Positions 24,715 through 33,252 of a stretch of 64,000 nt of DNA are shown one piece after another. Origin of the DNA: Bradyrhizobium canariense (GTDB taxonomy: Bacteria; Pseudomonadota; Alphaproteobacteria; Rhizobiales; Xanthobacteraceae); NCBI RefSeq assembly GCF_900105125.1, contig NZ_LT629750.1:3286001-3350000 (forward strand), in the 5' to 3' direction. Position numbers and translations under genes: made by a program. Position 1 is the stretch's first letter, and the number at the start of each line of letters is the position of its first letter. Under the pieces are notes generated by a model. The model did not search any database, was not told the origin of the DNA, and saw nothing but the letters and a program-made list of their open reading frames with translations.

Positions 24715-24976
24715 TCGCAATTTCCTTTCCTCAGCTTGTTTATCTCAACGGGATGTGAAGCAGAGCTTCACGGTGCGGCGGGCGGTTATCTCAAGCCGGG
24801 TGCACGGCGTTCTAGACGAGGCGCTTGAACTCGAAAGACGATATGCACGGCATTCTCGGAAGCATGGCGGAAAGCTGAGACGGCACCAATTCGTCAAGGC
24901 GTGGCGGCTCCGGCATAAACTTCCCAATCCATCTGCGCGAGCTAAGGGGCCGTCATGTGTGCCCTGGCTCCGTAAG

Positions 24977-25465
24977 CTACGCGAGCCTTCCGAACTCGCT
25001 ACGGTGGAAGATGAGGGGTTGCCCGCGGCTATTGACGACGACGGCATGGAGTTGGAGCAGCACGATAACGTGATCGCCCGCCTCCAACTCCTCGCGGACA
25101 GTGCAGTCATACTGGGCGATCCCCTCGGTGAGCATCACCGCACCGCTGTCGGTGATATCGAGGGCGACGCCGGTGAACCGCTCCCGGGCCGGGCCGGCGA
25201 GCTGGCGGCACAATGCGCCGTGGTCCTCGGCGAGCACGGTGACGCCGAGGTGCGCGGCTCGGCGCAGATCGGGCCACGTGGTCGAGTCTTTCGCGACCGA
25301 GAATGACACCAGTGGGGGTTCGAGAGAGACCGAGGTGAACGAGGAGGCCGCGAGACCCACCATCCTCCCGTCGACCTGCGCCGCCACAGCCACTACACCC
25401 GTCGGGAACGCGCCGAACGCGTCGCGCAGCATCCTGCTGTTCATCTGCTCGCTCATGAATGGCAT
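24977..25465 (-). CDS. Flavin reductase-like FMN-binding protein
   Basis: Short-chain flavin reductase of 162 residues. The family core is clear: RDAFGAFPTGVVAVAA, GLAASSFTSVSLEPPLVSF and CTVREELEAGDHVIVLLQLHA. It supplies reduced FMN to a partner monooxygenase; the luciferase-like enzyme encoded first in this operon (30152-31369) is the obvious partner, giving a two-component oxygenase. I start it at 25465, five bases after the creatininase-family stop; an ATG at 25456 is also possible. A much longer upstream frame is only a shadow of the preceding gene. Confidence 0.82.
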   Translation of the reverse strand: MPFMSEQMNSRMLRDAFGAFPTGVVAVAAQVDGRMVGLAASSFTSVSLEPPLVSFSVAKDSTTWPDLRRAAHLGVTVLAEDHGALCRQLAGPARERFTGVALDITDSGAVMLTEGIAQYDCTVREELEAGDHVIVLLQLHAVVVNSRGQPLIFHRSEFGRLA

Positions 25466-25470
25466 GCGAC

Positions 25471-26247
25471 TCACGCTCCGTGCGCGGTGGCGTACTCGAC
25501 GACAAGATCGGTCACGGCGTCCAACGCCGCGTGGCCGATCGCCTTCGAACACCCGGTGGGATCGCCGAGGACACCGTTGGGCGAGATCGCGTCGATGCCC
25601 TCTACGAACGCCCGACGCAGGAACTCTTCGTCGACCGTGCCCAGGTACCCCGCCGCCGCCCGGTTGGCCCGAACTTTCTCGGGGTGCAGCACGAGCATTA
25701 CCGAGGTCTCCGCCACGTCTGCGTGACCACCGACGTGGCTTCCCAGAGCAGCGACCGACTGCGCGGACTTCCGCCACGCGTCGAGGATCGCGGCATTGTC
25801 TTTGTAGACGATGACCTGAAGCGCCGGGGCGAGCGCCGCAGCAAGCCGCGCCTCGAAATCGCGCATGATCGGGTAGTTTCCGATGTGGCCAGAGAAGAGG
25901 ACGACGCGGGTGAACCCGTGCGCAGCCAGGCTGCTGCAGTAGTCTAGGCAGATCGCCTCCAGGGTGGAGGCTCGCACCGAGAGGGTGCCGGAGAAGCCAA
26001 GATGGTGGGGCGAGTATCCGACCCTGACCGTGGGCAAAACCAGTGCAGCGCCAAGCCGTTCGGCGATGCGGAGCCCGAGGGCGTCGGCGTGATCGCTGTC
26101 AACTGACAGCGGGAGATGAGGTCCGTGCTGCTCGATCGCGCCCAGCGGAAGGATCGCCGTGCGGGCGCCGGCAGCGATCGCCTCAGCGATCTCGGCGCTG
26201 GTCAAGTGCTCGATCCGCCGCTCCCGCAGTTGCCCGGGATGCTTCAT
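25471..26247 (-). CDS. Creatininase-family amidohydrolase
   Basis: Metal-dependent hydrolase of 258 residues. The creatininase signature residues are visible: LPLGAIEQHGPHLPLSVDSD near residue 32 (Glu, His and Asp metal ligands), NYP in FSGHIGNYPIM, and a later VGGHADVAETS containing further ligands. The family opens cyclic amides or splits formamide-type C-N bonds. In a CoA-pathway operon with a monooxygenase it may open a ring or remove nitrogen, which would suit an N-heterocyclic substrate. The start at 26247 has a near-perfect ribosome binding site (GAGGAGG, 8 bases away). Substrate not known. Confidence 0.78.
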   Translation of the reverse strand: MKHPGQLRERRIEHLTSAEIAEAIAAGARTAILPLGAIEQHGPHLPLSVDSDHADALGLRIAERLGAALVLPTVRVGYSPHHLGFSGTLSVRASTLEAICLDYCSSLAAHGFTRVVLFSGHIGNYPIMRDFEARLAAALAPALQVIVYKDNAAILDAWRKSAQSVAALGSHVGGHADVAETSVMLVLHPEKVRANRAAAGYLGTVDEEFLRRAFVEGIDAISPNGVLGDPTGCSKAIGHAALDAVTDLVVEYATAHGA

Positions 26248-26260
26248 CTCACCTTCCTCC

Positions 26261-28162
26261 TCATTCCTGGAGCCGCGCCTGGCCAGCGAACTCGTTATGC
26301 TCCGCGGCGCTGTACATCTCATCCACGAGTGCGCTGAACGAGGTGAGCACCGCAGCTCGACGGATCGTGCCCTTGGCGGTGAGCTCACCTGCGCCGGGCG
26401 AGAGCGCACGTGGCGCGATACGGAAATCCTTGAGCTGAAGGGGACGCGCGAGCCCGGTGTTGAGGTCCTCGGTCAAGGCTCGCAGACCCTCCTGCAGCAC
26501 ATCCCTGTCGAGCCTGCTGCCCTTCTCGGTCGGCCAGATGAGGACGGTGAGGTACTTGCGGCCGTCGCCGACGACCACGGCCTCCTCGACGAGCGGACTG
26601 GCCTTGAGGCACACCTCAAGGGGCTGCGGGCTGATGGTCTTGCCACCGCTGGTGATGATGATGTCCTTGGCCCGACCGATGAGCTTGACCTCGCCGGAGG
26701 CGTCGATCTCCACGAGATCGCCCGTGCGGTACCACTCCCCGTCCATCACTTCCGCGGTCGCCTCGGGATCGTTCCAGTAGCCGCGGAACAGCAGCGGCCC
26801 CTTCACCAAGAGCTCGCCCTCGCTGCTGGTCTTGATCACGAATCGCGGGTCTGGCATGGCCTTGCCCACCGTCCCAGGGGGCGGGAAGGCGCGGTCCCAC
26901 TGCGCGAGGACCCAGCCGCAGGTCTCGGTGGTGCCGTAGAGCTCACGCAAATCCACGCCCCACATCTGCCAGAGGGCATGCACCTCGGGGGTCATCGCAC
27001 CCGACGCGGTCCAGGCGACCCCGACGCGGTCCACGCCCAATTTCGCGCGCAGGGGCAGGAACACCTTCTCCTGGGCCCGGTCGTAGCGGGCTTGCAGCGC
27101 GGCAGGCACTGCGTCGCCGCGTCGGCGCGCGGCGGCGACCTCTCGGGCCACCTGCATCGCGTCCTCGTAGGCCTCCTGGAACGATGTGGGCGACGCCTTG
27201 ACCGCGGCCAGCGCCCCGCTGAGCAGCTTCTCATGCAGCCGCGGCGGCCAAACGATCCCCGTAGGACGTACGCCGCGGAGGGCCTCGGAGCTCTGGTCCA
27301 GGCGGCAGAAGGTCACCACCCCCCGGGTCATGATCGGTGAGAAGACGCCGGACAAGGCCGGAGAGACGTGGGACAGGCCTAGGAAGCTGACCGAGTCTCG
27401 GCGGGTCTTGGTCAGCTCCGGGTTGAGAACGGCGGAGCCGAGTATGGAGTACTGCAGAGTGCGGTGGGTGTGGATGACCCCCTTGGGGGCTCCGGTGGAG
27501 CCAGAGGTGTAGAACAAGGCCGCCGTGTGGTCGATGTCCCCACCGTCAAGGAGTTCGTCGAACAGAGCCGGATTGGTTGCGTCGAGGGCTCGGCCGGCCC
27601 CGCGCAGGTCGGCCCAAGTCTTGCTGACGACCGTCTCGGGCAGCCCCGACGGAGCGCCGTCGAAGCTGATCATGGCCCGCAGCGCGGGAAGCTCCCGGGC
27701 GACCGCGGCGATCTTTGCGACGTCGGCCTCGTCCCCGACGACCATGACGACAGCCTCGCTGTGCCCGACGAGCTGCCTCACCTCCGCAGCGGAGCTCATG
27801 GGGTAAACGCCCACCGGGATTGCCCCGGCCGAAAGGATGCCGAGCGCCGTTATAACCCACTCGCCTCGGCCAGGCGCCATGATGGCGACCCTGTCCCCGC
27901 GCGCGACGCCGAGGGCCGTCAGGCCGAGCGCGACCTCGCGCATGGCCAAGGCGTACTGCGCCCAGGTGGTCGGGATCGCGCGCGTACCGTCCCATTGACA
28001 GAACGCGACCTCCTCGGGTTCGACCTCCGCTCGATCCTGCACCATCTGGGCGAAGGTTCGCTTGACGGCCTCGAAGTTGGCGACGCCGCTGTCGGGGACG
28101 CCGCTGAGCACTGGCACCTGCCGTGTGTGGGCAGCGGCTTTGGGGGCGGGATTTGTGACCAT
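26261..28162 (-). CDS. Acyl-CoA synthetase, long-chain (FACL) type
   Basis: AMP-forming acid:CoA ligase of about 633 residues, longer than the two other ligases in the window and closer to the long-chain type. Motifs: FYTSGSTGAPKGVIHTH, ELYGTTETCG, YRTGDLVEID and GRAKDIIITSGGKTISP. The start at 28162 is preferred because GGAG stands eight bases upstream; an ATG at 28168 overlaps the crotonase stop (ATGA) but lies too close to that GGAG. It should activate the acid fed to the two crotonases in the operon. Base composition looks more GC-rich than the nic region (judged by eye). Confidence 0.82.
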   Translation of the reverse strand: MVTNPAPKAAAHTRQVPVLSGVPDSGVANFEAVKRTFAQMVQDRAEVEPEEVAFCQWDGTRAIPTTWAQYALAMREVALGLTALGVARGDRVAIMAPGRGEWVITALGILSAGAIPVGVYPMSSAAEVRQLVGHSEAVVMVVGDEADVAKIAAVARELPALRAMISFDGAPSGLPETVVSKTWADLRGAGRALDATNPALFDELLDGGDIDHTAALFYTSGSTGAPKGVIHTHRTLQYSILGSAVLNPELTKTRRDSVSFLGLSHVSPALSGVFSPIMTRGVVTFCRLDQSSEALRGVRPTGIVWPPRLHEKLLSGALAAVKASPTSFQEAYEDAMQVAREVAAARRRGDAVPAALQARYDRAQEKVFLPLRAKLGVDRVGVAWTASGAMTPEVHALWQMWGVDLRELYGTTETCGWVLAQWDRAFPPPGTVGKAMPDPRFVIKTSSEGELLVKGPLLFRGYWNDPEATAEVMDGEWYRTGDLVEIDASGEVKLIGRAKDIIITSGGKTISPQPLEVCLKASPLVEEAVVVGDGRKYLTVLIWPTEKGSRLDRDVLQEGLRALTEDLNTGLARPLQLKDFRIAPRALSPGAGELTAKGTIRRAAVLTSFSALVDEMYSAAEHNEFAGQARLQE

Positions 28163-28164
28163 GG

Positions 28165-29040
28165 TCATCGCTCCGGTTCGTGAAGTAGGCCTACCGGGCC
28201 TGCGTGTGGTGTGGTGTTCAGTGCTGGCGGCCTTCCGTCGGAGGGCAGCGACGATGTCCGGCCCTTCCTCCATCCTTCGCGCAGGCTCCGGGCCACGGGG
28301 TCGTTGAACCAGGAGGCAGCCTTGGCGAGCGTCATTTCGGCTCGCTGTTGGTCCTCGATGTCGTCGTAGTCGTTGACCGCATGCTTAAGCGCCGCATAGA
28401 GGACAGGCGCTCGTCGCCCGGCCTCGCGAGCCCGGTCGAGCGCCTCCGCCACGAGTCGGTCCGGCTCGACGATGGCGTCGACGAGACCCAACCGCGCCGC
28501 CTGATCAGCGCCGATTAGCTCACCACTGAGCAGCAGGTCACGCGCGGCCCGCGTCCCGATCAGTCGGACGAGGCGCTGGATGCCCTTATCCGCAGGTAGA
28601 AGGCCGTGTCTGATTTCCGGAAATCCGAACCGGGCGTGAGGCGCCGCGAGCACAGCGTCTGCAAAGAGCGCGTACTCCACGCCGCCGCCGACGCAGTCGC
28701 CGTTGACGGCGGCGATCAGCGGAGCCGGGTATCGCTCCATCGCAACGAGCAGGTTGTGGAACCCTCGCATCCGGTCTGCGATCGGGTCGGCGGCGGGCCC
28801 ATCGGCCTCCTTGATGTCGCCGCCGACGCAGAAGAACCGTTCCCCGGCGCCAGTGATCACCACCGGCGACGGGTGGCGCTCGCCACGGTCTCGGAACAGC
28901 GCCGTCATGGCGAGCAGCAGCGGACGGTTCAAGGCGTTGGCCGGAGACCTGTCGAGCGTTGCGACCATGACGCCGTCGTGGTCGGCCGTCCGCAGCCCGG
29001 TAGCCGCCTCGCTCTCGTGTCTCGTGGATGGAGCCATCAT
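28165..29040 (-). CDS. Enoyl-CoA hydratase/isomerase-family protein (crotonase 2)
   Basis: Crotonase-fold protein of 291 residues. The first oxyanion-hole loop is GERFFCVGGDIKE and the second AAVNGDCVGGGVEYAL; FGFPEIRHGLLPADKG supplies a candidate catalytic glutamate. About 25 extra residues follow the usual end. It could hydrate an enoyl-CoA, isomerise it or hydrolyse a ring; the sequence does not decide. It overlaps the ligase gene and follows a broken crotonase gene at 29084-29331. A partial operator-like sequence (CGCGAGTAAT) lies just upstream at 29068-29077. Confidence 0.8.
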   Translation of the reverse strand: MMAPSTRHESEAATGLRTADHDGVMVATLDRSPANALNRPLLLAMTALFRDRGERHPSPVVITGAGERFFCVGGDIKEADGPAADPIADRMRGFHNLLVAMERYPAPLIAAVNGDCVGGGVEYALFADAVLAAPHARFGFPEIRHGLLPADKGIQRLVRLIGTRAARDLLLSGELIGADQAARLGLVDAIVEPDRLVAEALDRAREAGRRAPVLYAALKHAVNDYDDIEDQQRAEMTLAKAASWFNDPVARSLREGWRKGRTSSLPSDGRPPALNTTPHAGPVGLLHEPER

Positions 29041-29083
29041 CTAATGCGTCTTTCCTCTACTTGCTCGCGCGAGTAATCATGGT

Positions 29084-29331
29084 CTAGCGAGCCTCACCGT
29101 GGGCCGAGGGGAAGCGCGGGGGCCGCTTTTCGCGGAAGGCCTGTCGGACCTCGAGGTAAGGCCGATGAACTCCAAGGCCAGCGACAGTTCGTGCTGGGCA
29201 AGGCGCTGGTCAGCCAGCCCATGTTTAGCGAGCGCTTAATCCCCTGGAGGGCCTGCTGGGAGCCCAGCGCGAGACTTGTGGCGATCTCCAGCGCTCGGTC
29301 CAGGACCGGCTCTCTGGGCTCGACGGAGCTC
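29084..29331 (-). pseudogene. Broken enoyl-CoA hydratase gene (C-terminal end)
   Basis: On the minus strand three frames in turn encode a typical crotonase C-terminus: LDRALEIATSLALGSQQALQ and IKRSLNMGW, then after a frameshift near 29210 LAQHELSLALEFIGLTS, then after another near 29153 EVRQAFREKRPPRFPSAHG, ending with TAG at 29084-29086. The oxyanion-hole half is absent. It lies between two intact crotonase genes and is a remnant of a third, either a deleted tandem copy or debris of the operon's assembly. Confidence 0.82.
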
Positions 29332-29334
29332 ACG

Positions 29335-30123
29335 TCAGTTTTTGCCTTCTGCGAAGCGCTTGCGCTTCTCCCGAAAGGCCGCGACGGCCTCTTTCCGCTC
29401 GGGGCTTTTGAACGTGAGCGCCTCAAGCGCAATCGCGGTGTCGAGATTGAGATGCACCTGTTCCTTGATCATCTTGTTGACGCTGTACTTTGTCCAGATG
29501 ATCGCTTCACGAGGACCGCTCGCGAGCAATTCGGCATATCCGATCGCATACTCAAGAACCGTGCCTTCCGGCACGACCTTGTTGATCATCCCCGCCGCCG
29601 CCGCGTCTTCCGCCGAAATGAATTCACCGGTCATCAAGTAATGTTTGGCCCGCGCCGGGCCCAGAAGAAGCGGCCACATTACAGCGCCGCCGTCGCCGGC
29701 GACGACACCGGCCGTAACATGCGTATCGGCGAAACGAGCGCTCGGCTGGGCAAAGATAACGTCGCAAAACAGGGCGAGCGTAGCGCCTAACCCGACCGCC
29801 GCGCCGTTCACGGCGGCGATGACGGGGGACTCTACCTCAAGGATGTTCCTAATGAGGTGTCGACCCGAGCGCGTAGGCGATATTTTATGCTCGCCCAGAT
29901 CGAGCGAGTTCTGATCGCCGCCTGAGCAGAAGCCGCGACCAGCGCCGGTAAGCACGATAGCCTTCACTGCCCGGTTGTTATCGAGGTCTACGAATACCTC
30001 TTCCAGCGCGGCGTGCATTGGCCAATTGATGGCATTAAGGATTTCGGGCCGATTCATTGTTATTATCGCCACACCGCTCGGACGTATCTCTACGAGTAAG
30101 CCTTCGTATTTTTTGTCGCTCAT
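29335..30123 (-). CDS. Enoyl-CoA hydratase/isomerase-family protein (crotonase 1)
   Basis: Crotonase-fold protein of 262 residues, beginning MSDKKYEGLLVEIR. Oxyanion-hole loops are GRGFCSGGDQNSL and AAVNGAAVGLGATLAL. Where many hydratases have a catalytic glutamate, this one reads AGVVAGDGGAVMW, so an aspartate may do the job, as in several isomerases and thioester-forming relatives. The start at 30123 is preceded by GGAG at seven bases. It lies 28 bases after the luciferase-like monooxygenase gene and should act on the same CoA-bound intermediates as crotonase 2. Confidence 0.82.
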   Translation of the reverse strand: MSDKKYEGLLVEIRPSGVAIITMNRPEILNAINWPMHAALEEVFVDLDNNRAVKAIVLTGAGRGFCSGGDQNSLDLGEHKISPTRSGRHLIRNILEVESPVIAAVNGAAVGLGATLALFCDVIFAQPSARFADTHVTAGVVAGDGGAVMWPLLLGPARAKHYLMTGEFISAEDAAAAGMINKVVPEGTVLEYAIGYAELLASGPREAIIWTKYSVNKMIKEQVHLNLDTAIALEALTFKSPERKEAVAAFREKRKRFAEGKN

Positions 30124-30151
30124 TTTAGTCTCCAGGTTGTTCGAATAAGCG

Positions 30152-31369
30152 TCAGGCCAAAGCCGCAGGGTCCCGGACGCTCTCGTCGGCTTTCTTGGCG
30201 GCGGCCTCACCATTCTTCTTGGCGGCGCGCTCGTAAGCCTCGCGCTCGGCGTAATGGGCGGGGCGGGCGGTTCGGATGTCGGCGAGGATTTCATCCGACC
30301 TGCGCACGACCGACCTGGGGTTCTTGAAAGTCGGGATAACGTAATTGCCGAATAGCTCGATGGACTTCATCAACTCCTTGTGCGGGAGGCCGTCGACGCG
30401 CATCGCGATCGCGTCAAGGCCTATGTCGACGAACCGCTGGACCTGCGCGATGCAGGCCTTCGGATTTCCGACGATGAAGCTGGCCGACTCATCGAACAGG
30501 TAGCGCTGGTTTCTGAAGTCGATATTTCCGACCTTTCCCATGGAGCCGTAGTCGGCAGACAGCTTCGATAGCCGCTCGTAGGCGTCTATGGACAAGAGGA
30601 CGCTGTCGGTCAGGGTGGTCGCCCACCGCTCCGCCTCCTCAGTCGTCTCGGCGCAGTGCATCCCGCCGGACACGACCGCCACCTTCTGTGCCTGCACGGG
30701 GTACACGTGCTGGGCGCTCGCCAGCTCCTTGTCGTAGAGGTCGGCCATCCTCTGCAGGGAGCCGAACCCGCCGTAGCCACCACCCATCATGGCGCCGATG
30801 CCCATCCGCGCCGCGGCGGCAACCGAATCCATGCTTCCGGTCGCCATCAGGATCGGCGGATAGGGCTGCTGAACGTGCTTGGGAACCAGGCTGCGCGGCG
30901 GGATCTTGTAGTGCTCACCGACGAAAGAGAAGATGTCGTTCGACAGGGCTCGGCGGATGACCTCGATGCCCTCCATTTGCTGTGACTTCGTTTCCTCGGG
31001 GGAGACCTCGAAGGCGCGCAGTGCGAGGGTGGTGTTTCCGCGGCCGACGCCGAGCGCGACGCGGCCGTTGGACAGGATGTCCTCGGTCGCCAGTCGCTCC
31101 GCGACGCGCAGCGCGTGATTGATCCTCAAGGGCAGCGGCGTGATCAGATGGATGAACTGAATCCTGCTGGTCAGCGCCATCAGGTACGGGAAAATTACTT
31201 CGGGGGCGGAGGTCGCGGCCGTGCCGATTGCGACGTGTTGTTCGGAGCACCCGAACGCGTCGAATCCGACCTTCTCCGCCAAGATCACCTCGTCGATGAG
31301 CTCGCGATAGCGCTGTGCGTGGGTGTGTCCCGGCTGGGTCTCTCCCTCGCTAAAAAGGATGAACCGCAT
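30152..31369 (-). CDS. Luciferase-like (LLM class) flavin-dependent monooxygenase
   Basis: Bacterial-luciferase-fold oxygenase of 405 residues with the family's typical stretches: FDAFGCSEQHVAIG, RVAERLATEDILSNGRVALGVGRG and YPPILMATGSMDS. These enzymes use FMNH2 from a separate reductase, here probably the product at 24977-25465. A charged Ala/Lys/Glu-rich tail of about 30 residues ends the protein. It is the first gene of the six-gene minus-strand unit; the start at 31369 has GGAG nine bases upstream. The operon promoter region contains the inverted repeat at 31392-31413. Oxidation of a ring or an N-substituted carbon is plausible; the substrate is unknown. Confidence 0.82.
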   Translation of the reverse strand: MRFILFSEGETQPGHTHAQRYRELIDEVILAEKVGFDAFGCSEQHVAIGTAATSAPEVIFPYLMALTSRIQFIHLITPLPLRINHALRVAERLATEDILSNGRVALGVGRGNTTLALRAFEVSPEETKSQQMEGIEVIRRALSNDIFSFVGEHYKIPPRSLVPKHVQQPYPPILMATGSMDSVAAAARMGIGAMMGGGYGGFGSLQRMADLYDKELASAQHVYPVQAQKVAVVSGGMHCAETTEEAERWATTLTDSVLLSIDAYERLSKLSADYGSMGKVGNIDFRNQRYLFDESASFIVGNPKACIAQVQRFVDIGLDAIAMRVDGLPHKELMKSIELFGNYVIPTFKNPRSVVRRSDEILADIRTARPAHYAEREAYERAAKKNGEAAAKKADESVRDPAALA

Positions 31370-31391
31370 GCGTTGTGTCTCCTTCGACCCA

Positions 31392-31413
31392 AATGTTAAT
31401 CTCAACTAACATT
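31392..31413. promoter_or_regulatory. Inverted repeat, probable TetR operator
   Basis: AATGTTA (31392-31398) and TAACATT (31407-31413) are perfect inverted arms around eight bases. The site is 23 bases upstream of the monooxygenase gene and faces the divergent TetR gene that starts at 31702, the usual layout for a TetR repressor of the adjacent operon. From 31414 to 31701 nothing else is supported. Confidence 0.65.
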
Positions 31414-31701
31414 GAGCCGCGCGCCCCGTTTTGTCAACGGCTTCCGAATGCCCGGATCTGCAGAACGCCATTTACGCGAAAACGCTCGTTAAATAGGTAG
31501 TGGCCATGAGGGCAAATGCGTAATACAAGATGGTAAGAAGGTCGCACTCGCGATCCGGCGGCGACGTATAAGGTTAGGAAGGATTTACATTAGGATGAAA
31601 AGAGATGTTTACATGATCCGTTCGCTGAGCCCGAGACGGATCACGCGGGCGCGAGGGATATCGGGTTGCCTCGCGCCCGCCGCGTGGTGCGGTACGTACC
31701 G

Positions 31702-32298
31702 ATGAGCATCCAGCCACTGCCGATTAAGCGCACCAGGAACCGGCGACGCGAGCAGTTGATCGCGGTTGCCGCCGAATTCTTCCTGCATCACTCCTACGAC
31801 GCGGTCACCGTCGAGATGATCTCTGCGCGCGCCGGCATCAGCGGTCCTGGACTCTATCGCCACTTCCAGAACAAGCAGGCACTTTTGATCGCGGTTCTGG
31901 AGGAACCGACGCAGGCCGTGCACGAGGCCGCAAGGCGGATCGGGGAGACGACGACCGAACCCGAGGCAGCCATCGTGGAGATGGTCGAGTCCCACATCCG
32001 GCTGATTCTGCAAGGACCACCGAGTACGCTCATCTTCACCAAGAACGAGCACGCTCTTCCCGAACACGACCGCAGACGGATCCGGCGCGAGATGGCGCTG
32101 TACGCCGAGGAGTGGGTCTCCGTCGTGATCCCGCTGCGGCCCGATCTGTCCGAACCCGAGGCACGACTGCTGACCCAGTGCGTGTTCTCCATGCTCAACA
32201 CGGCTGCGATTCTCAAGAAGGGCCTGGACGAGGTGTCGATCATCTTCATCATGCGGCAGGCCGCGCTGCACGCACTGCTCGGCCGCGGCGCCCTCTGA
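31702..32298 (+). CDS. TetR-family regulator
   Basis: TetR regulator of 198 residues. The N-terminal helix-turn-helix is typical: REQLIAVAAEFFLHHSYDAVTVEMI, split here as REQLIAVAAEFF and SYDAVTVEMISARAGISGP, then LYRHFQNKQALL. The ligand-binding domain follows. It is divergent from the monooxygenase operon and likely represses it through the 31392-31413 repeat. Similar proteins in actinobacteria and proteobacteria control CoA-pathway operons and respond to acyl-CoA. The start at 31702 is preferred over the frame from 31666. Confidence 0.78.
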   Translation: MSIQPLPIKRTRNRRREQLIAVAAEFFLHHSYDAVTVEMISARAGISGPGLYRHFQNKQALLIAVLEEPTQAVHEAARRIGETTTEPEAAIVEMVESHIRLILQGPPSTLIFTKNEHALPEHDRRRIRREMALYAEEWVSVVIPLRPDLSEPEARLLTQCVFSMLNTAAILKKGLDEVSIIFIMRQAALHALLGRGAL

Positions 32299-32464
32299 CC
32301 CTAGACCTGCCCTGCCTGCGCCTGGGCCGGGCGGTGGACGTCGAGCAGTTGCACCACGCGGCACTACTACACGCGCGTTGCAGAGCAACGCGGCGTACAG
32401 GAACCGGCGACGCGCGCGCCTCGTCATGCAACCCGTGCTCCTTGCGGTCGCGGCCGCCAACGTT

Positions 32465-32772
32465 TGCGACGCAATCGGCATCGGCGTTGACGATCGGCGT
32501 GACGACATTGGGGACACCGCTTCCGGCTATCACCGTCGCCACGCAAACTTCGCGAGTGGTGCGGGCGTCACCCGGTGCCGCGATGCCGGCCGCCTGTTCG
32601 TGACGGCGATCAATGATTCGCGAGCCCTTACGCTCGGCGGCCTGATATGTGGAGTCGAGATGCCCCCCGTAGGGCCTAAGATTGTATCGACGCCAAGACG
32701 CTTCCGCGTTGTCGCTAATACCTGTCCGCCGTCAATGCGACTTGCATCCGCCTCTCCGGGTCTGCCTTCCAT
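32465..32772 (-). pseudogene. N-terminal fragment of a ThDP-dependent enzyme (acetolactate synthase/decarboxylase family)
   Basis: From ATG at 32772 the minus strand encodes GGQVLATTRKRLGVDTILGPTG; after a frameshift near 32660 it continues GHLDSTYQAAERKGSRIID, RHEQAAGIAAPGDARTTREV and SGVPNVVTPIVNADAD. This order, including the conserved HEQAA catalytic-glutamate motif, is the ThDP-binding PYR domain start. The match stops near 32465. The remaining stretch 32299-33252 shows no other gene. A C-terminal ThDP-enzyme fragment lies at 45560-46060; whether both come from one gene is open. Confidence 0.8.
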
Positions 32773-33252
32773 TTTTGATCCCAGAATTAGAACGTAAGTC
32801 CTACTCATGAGAGAGGTGCGGATCCACGGTCGGGGGAAACCGTCCACCGAGTGTCGACTATTACGCTCAGCATTTTGTGCTGTAATGAATGCCGCAGTCG
32901 CAGCTTCGCAGCAGTTTATTACGACAACAACCGACAGGATGATCCCGCGCCTGCCCACGCCGGGATGAGAACATTTGCCGTAAAGTTGACATGTCCAATA
33001 AGGTAGGGATCGCCATAGGCTTGGCGTTCGCCACCCGCGCCTATACGCCCATTGAGATAGAATGCCGTGCTCGATACAACCGCCAAGCTTGTTACCATCA
33101 AGCGCCCCGAACTTGGGCGGTCCTCGAGCTCACTCGCGTAGTCGGTGCTAAAGCGCCCCTTCAGGTAAAACGACCTTCGTCATCGCAGCAGCAATGAGCC
33201 ACCCTCCGCGAAAGACGAAAATTCCGATCGGTGCAGCCTCGAAACCTTCAAT

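Noticed and set aside
25471..25777. N-terminal extension of about 100 residues on the flavin reductase frame
   Set aside because: The extension is Arg/Gly-rich, lies inside the creatininase-family gene, and the family domain starts at the chosen ATG.
29059..29079. A sixth copy of the MarR-type motif before crotonase 2
   Set aside because: Only the right half (CGAGTAAT) matches and the spacing of the left half is off by two bases; noted in the gene entry only.
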